From Parachlorella kessleri (taxonomy: Eukaryota > Chlorophyta > Trebouxiophyceae > Chlorellales > Chlorellaceae): a stretch of 24,084 nucleotides of DNA. Numbering within the stretch: position 1 is the stretch's first letter; every line of letters starts with the position of its first letter. The stretch spans positions 1-24,084 of the forward strand of contig BBXU01002663.1 in the NCBI GenBank assembly GCA_001598975.1, read 5' to 3'. The position numbers and the translations under genes were made by a program. Under the pieces are notes generated by a model. That model worked only from the letters and a program-made list of their open reading frames with translations, searched no databases and was not told the DNA's origin. Shown here piece by piece: positions 19,756 to 24,084 of this stretch.

Positions 19756-22031
19756 ATGGGCAGGGACGACAAGAAGAAGTCGTCTGGCGTGGATAACACC
19801 TTTCGCCGAACCTGGGACAAGGATGAGTTCCGGGAAAAGGCCAAGGAGCGAGAGCAGGTTCGTTTTGGGGGTTGCCCTGCCCTCCATGCTGCTAAAATTT
19901 GCAGCGCCCATGGTGCCGCTGGCAGGGTCCCCCGTTCTTCGCCTCTTTGCTGCAAGGCTTGCGCAACTGCCGCCTGTCCTCTGCCGGCCCCTCCAGGAGG
20001 AAGAGAAGAATGAGGAGTCGGCCCTAGAGGCCCGGAAGCGGCGGCGAGTGGGTGAGCGCTTGGCCAGGCCCCAGAGTTTGGTGTCGTCATGTTGTGTGGC
20101 CCCCTAGTGCCGTGCAGCCTGCACCGGCAACGTGTGGACGCCGTAGTCTGCAGCACTGCCTTTTTGGGCTGGGGTGTGCGTGGGTGGCAAAGTGGAGGAA
20201 GGCTGCCGGATGGTTCACGGTGCCAAGCTCAGGAGCTGGGGACCCGGCCCCCACTTGCCCTGCCCTCTGGCACACCGCACTGCACAGACCCGGAACCCTA
20301 GGGCCTCAGGGTACAGCACCGCCAAGTTCGGCCTGCAACGGTGCATTGTGCGGAATTCCCCACCCCCCCTCCCCCGTCCCTGTGCAGAGCGTGACCCTCT
20401 GCACCAGGGGCTGATCGTGCAGCGCGCCAACCTGCAGGCGCGCGACTACCAGGTAGACCTGGCAGCCAAGCTCAACAAGACGCAAGTGGTGTCGCTGGCC
20501 ATGCCGCTCAGCCAGCAGGTGGGTCAAGGCAGGCAGGCATGCTTGTGAACGCTGGTGCAGGTGTGAGTGGCTCAGTGCCAAGCACGTCCCAGGGCAGGGT
20601 TGGTTTGCGATTTTTTTGCTGCCATCCTATCTGTGCTGGCGGTGCGGGGCGGTGCATGTGGCACAAGGCGGCGGACGCCAGTGCAAATCTCTTCGCATGT
20701 GACGGCTCCGGGCTGGCTAGCTTTGATGAGTGTGGCCTGCTTTTGCCAAGGTGGGGGCGGCTGTTGGCCACCCCCCCAACGGCGTGTCCCCCTGCAGCAG
20801 CCGGCGATGACTAAGCGCCGATTCAGAGTGGTTGTTGCTGACTCCCAGTGCAGCCTGAGTCGTGCCAAGAAAAATCGTGGTTGCCTTATTTACCATATGA
20901 AGCGTTGGTATGCCCCCCGCCCCCCCCCGCCCCCTCCCCTGCTGCAGGCCGGCTACTACTGCTCCGTGTGTGACTGCATCCTGCGCGACTCCCAGTCCTA
21001 CCTGGACCACATCAACGGCAAGTGGCACAACCGGGCGCTGGGCATGAGCATGCGGGTCGAGAAGTCGACGGCGGAGCAGGCAAGCAGGGAGGAGCAGGCC
21101 TTGGAGTAGGGAGGGGGGCATGGCACACGTGCCCGCGGAGCGGCTCTTGTAAGGCACTGAACCTGTCAACCCCCAGCTCTGGTGTACCATGTGGAATGTG
21201 GTCATGAGCGCGTGTTTCAGCAGGCGGAATAGCTTAGGACTGACTGGGGTGCCAAGGCGCGCGCCTGTCATGCACACCTGTCATATCCAGCTCACCCCCC
21301 ATGGTGGGGGTCATGGTGGGTTTTATAATGGGGTGCCTGCTGGCCTGCAGGTGCGGCGGGCGCTCGAAGACGCCAAAAAGAAGAAGCAGGGGCCCCAAGA
21401 AGAGACAGACCATGTGGCAGATGGTGAGTAGCGCTATTGCGTTGGCAACTGGAACGGCTGCGAGTCAATGGTAATGTGGTGCAGGGGGGTGAAGTGGGGT
21501 GGACCTCCTGCCATGACACTGTACCGGCCGAGCGCCGGTCGCGTGCCTTCCCACCTGGCCGCGTTGGCTGTGATATCTGTCCCCGTGATGTGACTGGGCC
21601 GCCAGTCAAGCCCCGCCACAGTGCTTTCCGGCCCCAACAGAGTTCTCATCCATCCCGCCGGTGCAATTCCGGCTGCTGGCCCCGGGCACACCTTGCCTGC
21701 TTCTGCCGGGGGTAGCCAGAGCGAAAGGCAACCCCGCTGTGAGAGGCGCTGAGAATGCTGTAGCGGTAAACTCCTTAGGGACGCTGTCAACCCCCCATGC
21801 TGCCCCACCCTCTGTCCAGGGTTCAGCCGCGAGCAGCTGGAGCGGCAGGAGGCAGAGGAGCGCAAGCGCAGAAAAGGCGGGAAGGGGGGCGGAGGCGCCG
21901 GCGGGTCAGAGGGGGAGGAGGAGGAGGAGGAGGGGATGGATCCAGAGATGGCTGCCATGATGGGGTTTGGCGGCTTTGGGACGAGCAAGAAAGTAAAAAG
22001 GGGGGGGGGGGGTCTGGCCAGCAGCCCATAG
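19756..22031 (+). CDS. ZMAT2: ZMAT2/SNU23 spliceosomal zinc-finger protein, 6 exons
   Basis: Exons: 19756-19857, 19997-20051, 20388-20518, 20948-21079, 21351-21423, 21820-22031; about 234 residues. It matches ZMAT2 in order: [10 protein letters not shown] near the N-terminus, [18 protein letters not shown] before the finger, then the matrin-type C2H2 finger YYCSVCDC...DHINGK (C101, C104, H117, H123), [11 protein letters not shown], a basic/acidic helix and a C-terminus with [15 protein letters not shown]. In yeast and humans this protein is part of the U4/U6.U5 tri-snRNP and leaves during spliceosome activation. Intron 4 starts with GC (CAG|GCAAGC); homology across EQ|VRRALED supports that donor. 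The end is uncertain: after SKK the frame runs through a poly-G tract to TAG, but a GTAAAA donor at 21993 could splice to a short unseen last exon. Confidence 0.93.
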
Positions 22032-22815
22032 GGGTGGGGGAGGGGGAGGAGAGGGGATGGACGGCTGGCAACCTTGGGCACCCGGATTTGGACCAGCCTC
22101 ATGTAGGCGTGGCCTTGCGGTGTGCAGTGGCGCTGCTTTCTCGGGGCACATGTGGGCGCTTGAGGGGCCGCAGGGAGTTGCTGGTCGGGAGGGTACCAGC
22201 CACCCACCATGTGACCTCCTTGGATGGGCGGGACTGGTGGCAAGCGGGCGTCTGTGCAGGGAGTCCAGGATATGTTTCTGGATTTTGTCATAGGTGGCGG
22301 GCAGTTTGGACATGGGAGAGGTGGGGGAAACTGTACTGCCAGGGTTTGACACAGTCATGCTCTTTATGCTTTACACCCAGCGTGCGGCGTGGCGTGTTGT
22401 CGGTACGCTTGTGATGATTTTGGCTGTCGTGCTCCTGACTACAGATCCAGCAGGATTTTCCCTTGGCCGTTGAAGGGTGGGTGACGAGATAGAAATGTGG
22501 GTTTTCACTCGTGTCAAGTCCATTGATGCCATGCCAGCCAGCAGCATTTTGCTCTCTGTGCATATATCTCGAGCACTAGAGAGCTGGCCTACCCTCAGTG
22601 GGGATCGAGCACTGGAGGGATCCGGCATCTGATCTGCTGGGCATTGCTGCAGCATGCTGGTTTACCGTGTGTGTGGTCTTTGACGCGATTCCGACGTAGG
22701 CAGTAACGAAGTTCTTGCTAAGGTCTGAATATGATATACAAACGTTGCATGTGCACCCTCTAGGCGAACCATATATGCGTCGGCATTGCGACTCCTAGTA
22801 GAGATCTGGATCCCT
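22032..22815. other. Gap between SNU23 and the next gene
   Basis: No convincing gene is seen. The first part is purine-rich and may be 3' UTR or last intron of SNU23; no TGTAA was found on the plus strand. The right part (about 22660-22815) is less GC-rich and should contain the promoter and 5' UTR of the membrane-protein gene. Confidence 0.45.
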
Positions 22816-23821
22816 ATGGGTGCTGCCCCCAGGTCAAGCGTGGCTGTTACTGTCAAGGACCCCGCAGCACAAGATGCTGGCAGCGGCCCAAAAGGCTCGG
22901 CGCAGGCAGGGTGGCACGGCGCAGCCTACCTACAGATTGTTACGATCTTGAGCTCGTTTTTGATTGGAGCGTTGGCGGCGGGGCTGCTGTTCCAGTCTGT
23001 TGGTGAGTTGGGTGCAGGCCTCCCTTGTCAGTTGTTGCGCTCTCCCTGGCAAGGTTTCTGAGAACAGGGCTGACGTGCGTGACAGTGCCACCTGGTGTTG
23101 CTCAGGGCGCATGACGGCTATGCCCAGGCACCATGCCAGGCTACAACTGGAGGAGGGGCGGCTGCGGTTACAGCAGGAGCAGCAGCTGCAGGCCACTCAA
23201 CAACTGGCGGCACCTCCGCAGCAGTGCTCGCCTGCGCCCCCCAAGGAGTGCCCGCAGCCCTCCCCCTGCCCCCAGCTCTCCCCTTCCCCCTGCCCACAGC
23301 CCTCCCCGCAGCCCCCGCAACCCTGCCTGCCCCCTCCGGTGCCTCCTTATGTGGTGAGTGGGGCCTGGGGCAGCGGGAAGCAAGGCAGCCCATGCCCGGC
23401 AGCAACAGCCCCTGCCAGCAAGCAAGCTGATTTGCGGGTGTCTGGTGACGGCCAGGGGCCCACACCCAGAGCCTGCCTGCCGGCGTCGCATGTCAGCCAT
23501 ACTGCCTCACAAGTTGGCAGCTGGGTGCTGCCTTGGCCATCCAGGCCTGAATGATTTGCGCATTTTTCATGAAAACCTTGGCCTAGTGGTGGCGTGCCGC
23601 TTTGGCAGCCCCTGCGAACGCGCCACCCATGCGCTGGGGCCCTATGTGTGACACTGAAAAGCATCAGTAGCCGTCATAATGGCCACCCCTGCAGGCCCGG
23701 CACCTTGCTGCCCTGGAGGCGGCGCCCACGCCCTCGCTTGCTGAGGTGGCGCGCCAGCAGGGCATTGTGTACATGGGGTCCGGCAGGCGGCTGCAGCGCT
23801 TTGCCTCCAAGCTGGTCAGCG
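22816..23821 (+). CDS. N-terminus of a type II membrane protein, possible Golgi glycosyltransferase (runs off right edge)
   Basis: Exons: 22816-23002, 23106-23353, 23695-23821, joined in phases 1, 0 and 1; donors are GTGAGT, GTGAGT and GTGAGA. The first ATG in frame opens a short hydrophilic tail (about 40 residues), one membrane segment (IVTILSSFLIGALAAGLLF, about residues 42-60), a Gln/Leu/Glu-rich probable coiled coil (LQLEEGRLRLQQEQQLQ) and a Pro/Cys/Gln-rich stem of about 50 residues. The third exon begins the folded part, with EVARQQGIVYMGSG then RRLQRFASKLV. This anchor-stem-head layout is that of Golgi glycosyltransferases, and GIV-x-G-G followed by a helix recalls GT71-like mannosyltransferases, but too little of the domain is present to be sure. 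The rest lies past the window. Confidence 0.65.
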
Positions 23822-23893
23822 GTGAGAGGCAGGGGAGCGGGGGGCGGGCTCGCTCCCTTAGGGCCGCGGGCACCGTCGGAACCCTTGAATGTT

Positions 23894-23921
23894 GGTGTGT
23901 GTGTGTGTTGGGGGGGGGGGG
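23894..23921 (+). repeat. GT microsatellite followed by poly-G, in an intron
   Basis: A short run of GT dinucleotides passes directly into about a dozen G residues, within the last intron seen of the membrane-protein gene. It is simple-sequence DNA, probably polymorphic in length. Confidence 0.7.
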
Positions 23922-24084
23922 CGCGTTGTGCAACTCTCAGGCATGCGTGGGGAGGATATGAGGGCGCCCCCTTCGCCTGGGGGAGGAGAGAGTGCATTAG
24001 GGGGTGCGCTTCTCATGCACCCACCCCCCACCGCCGGGCCGCGCCTGTTACCAAGGTAACCCTGGTGACTCTGCCACCCGCTGG

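Noticed and set aside
21797..22414. Long plus-strand Gly/Arg-rich frame
   Set aside because: It is a shifted frame of the last SNU23 exon and following GC-rich sequence; the frame with [10 protein letters not shown] and [11 protein letters not shown] is the conserved one.

Overview
This window is eukaryotic nuclear DNA, most likely from a green alga (Chlorophyta). It is GC-rich and its genes are split by many introns of about 70 to 1,000 bases that mostly end in TGCAG. One gene is followed by a TGTAA polyadenylation signal. One predicted protein carries a long SPPP/PPPP stretch typical of algal and plant hydroxyproline-rich wall glycoproteins. There is no operon, CRISPR or rRNA-like structure. 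I built the gene models by hand, requiring every exon junction to keep phase, so internal exon ends are far more reliable than a simple ORF reading. The species cannot be told from the sequence alone.

Layout. (1) Bases 45-256 (-) hold the first exon of a secreted leucine-rich-repeat (LRR) protein that continues off the left edge; its initiator ATG appears to be lost. (2) Bases 2444-12635 (-) hold its tandem paralogue, a complete gene of about 13 exons and 1,255 residues: signal peptide, LRR N-cap, five to six LRRs, about 720 residues of cysteine-containing ectodomain that I do not recognise, a proline-rich spacer, a small Cys domain and a Pro/Ser tail. The first exon and about 1.6 kb upstream are duplicated in both copies (about 1-1650 and 12400-14220), so a unit of about 12.4 kb was duplicated in tandem. 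(3) Bases 14492-19441 (-) are the IWS1/SPN1 transcription elongation factor, 10 exons, 466 residues. (4) Bases 19756-22031 (+) are ZMAT2/SNU23, a spliceosomal zinc-finger protein. It is head to head with IWS1 across 314 bases that probably act as a shared promoter. (5) Bases 22816 to the right edge (+) are the start of a single-pass type II membrane protein with a proline-rich stem, possibly a Golgi glycosyltransferase.

IWS1 and SNU23 both act in mRNA production, so a shared promoter is plausible. The LRR pair are probably wall or periplasmic proteins. The most unusual theme is a set of small local duplications inside introns that copy exon ends together with their splice sites: LRR-gene exons 5 and 11, IWS1 exon 3, and both ends of IWS1 exon 4. 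Most are decayed, but one could be spliced in frame as an alternative exon of IWS1. No prokaryote-style or wholly novel enzymatic system is visible. The candidate novelty is the LRR-unknown-extensin architecture and the boundary-copying duplications.
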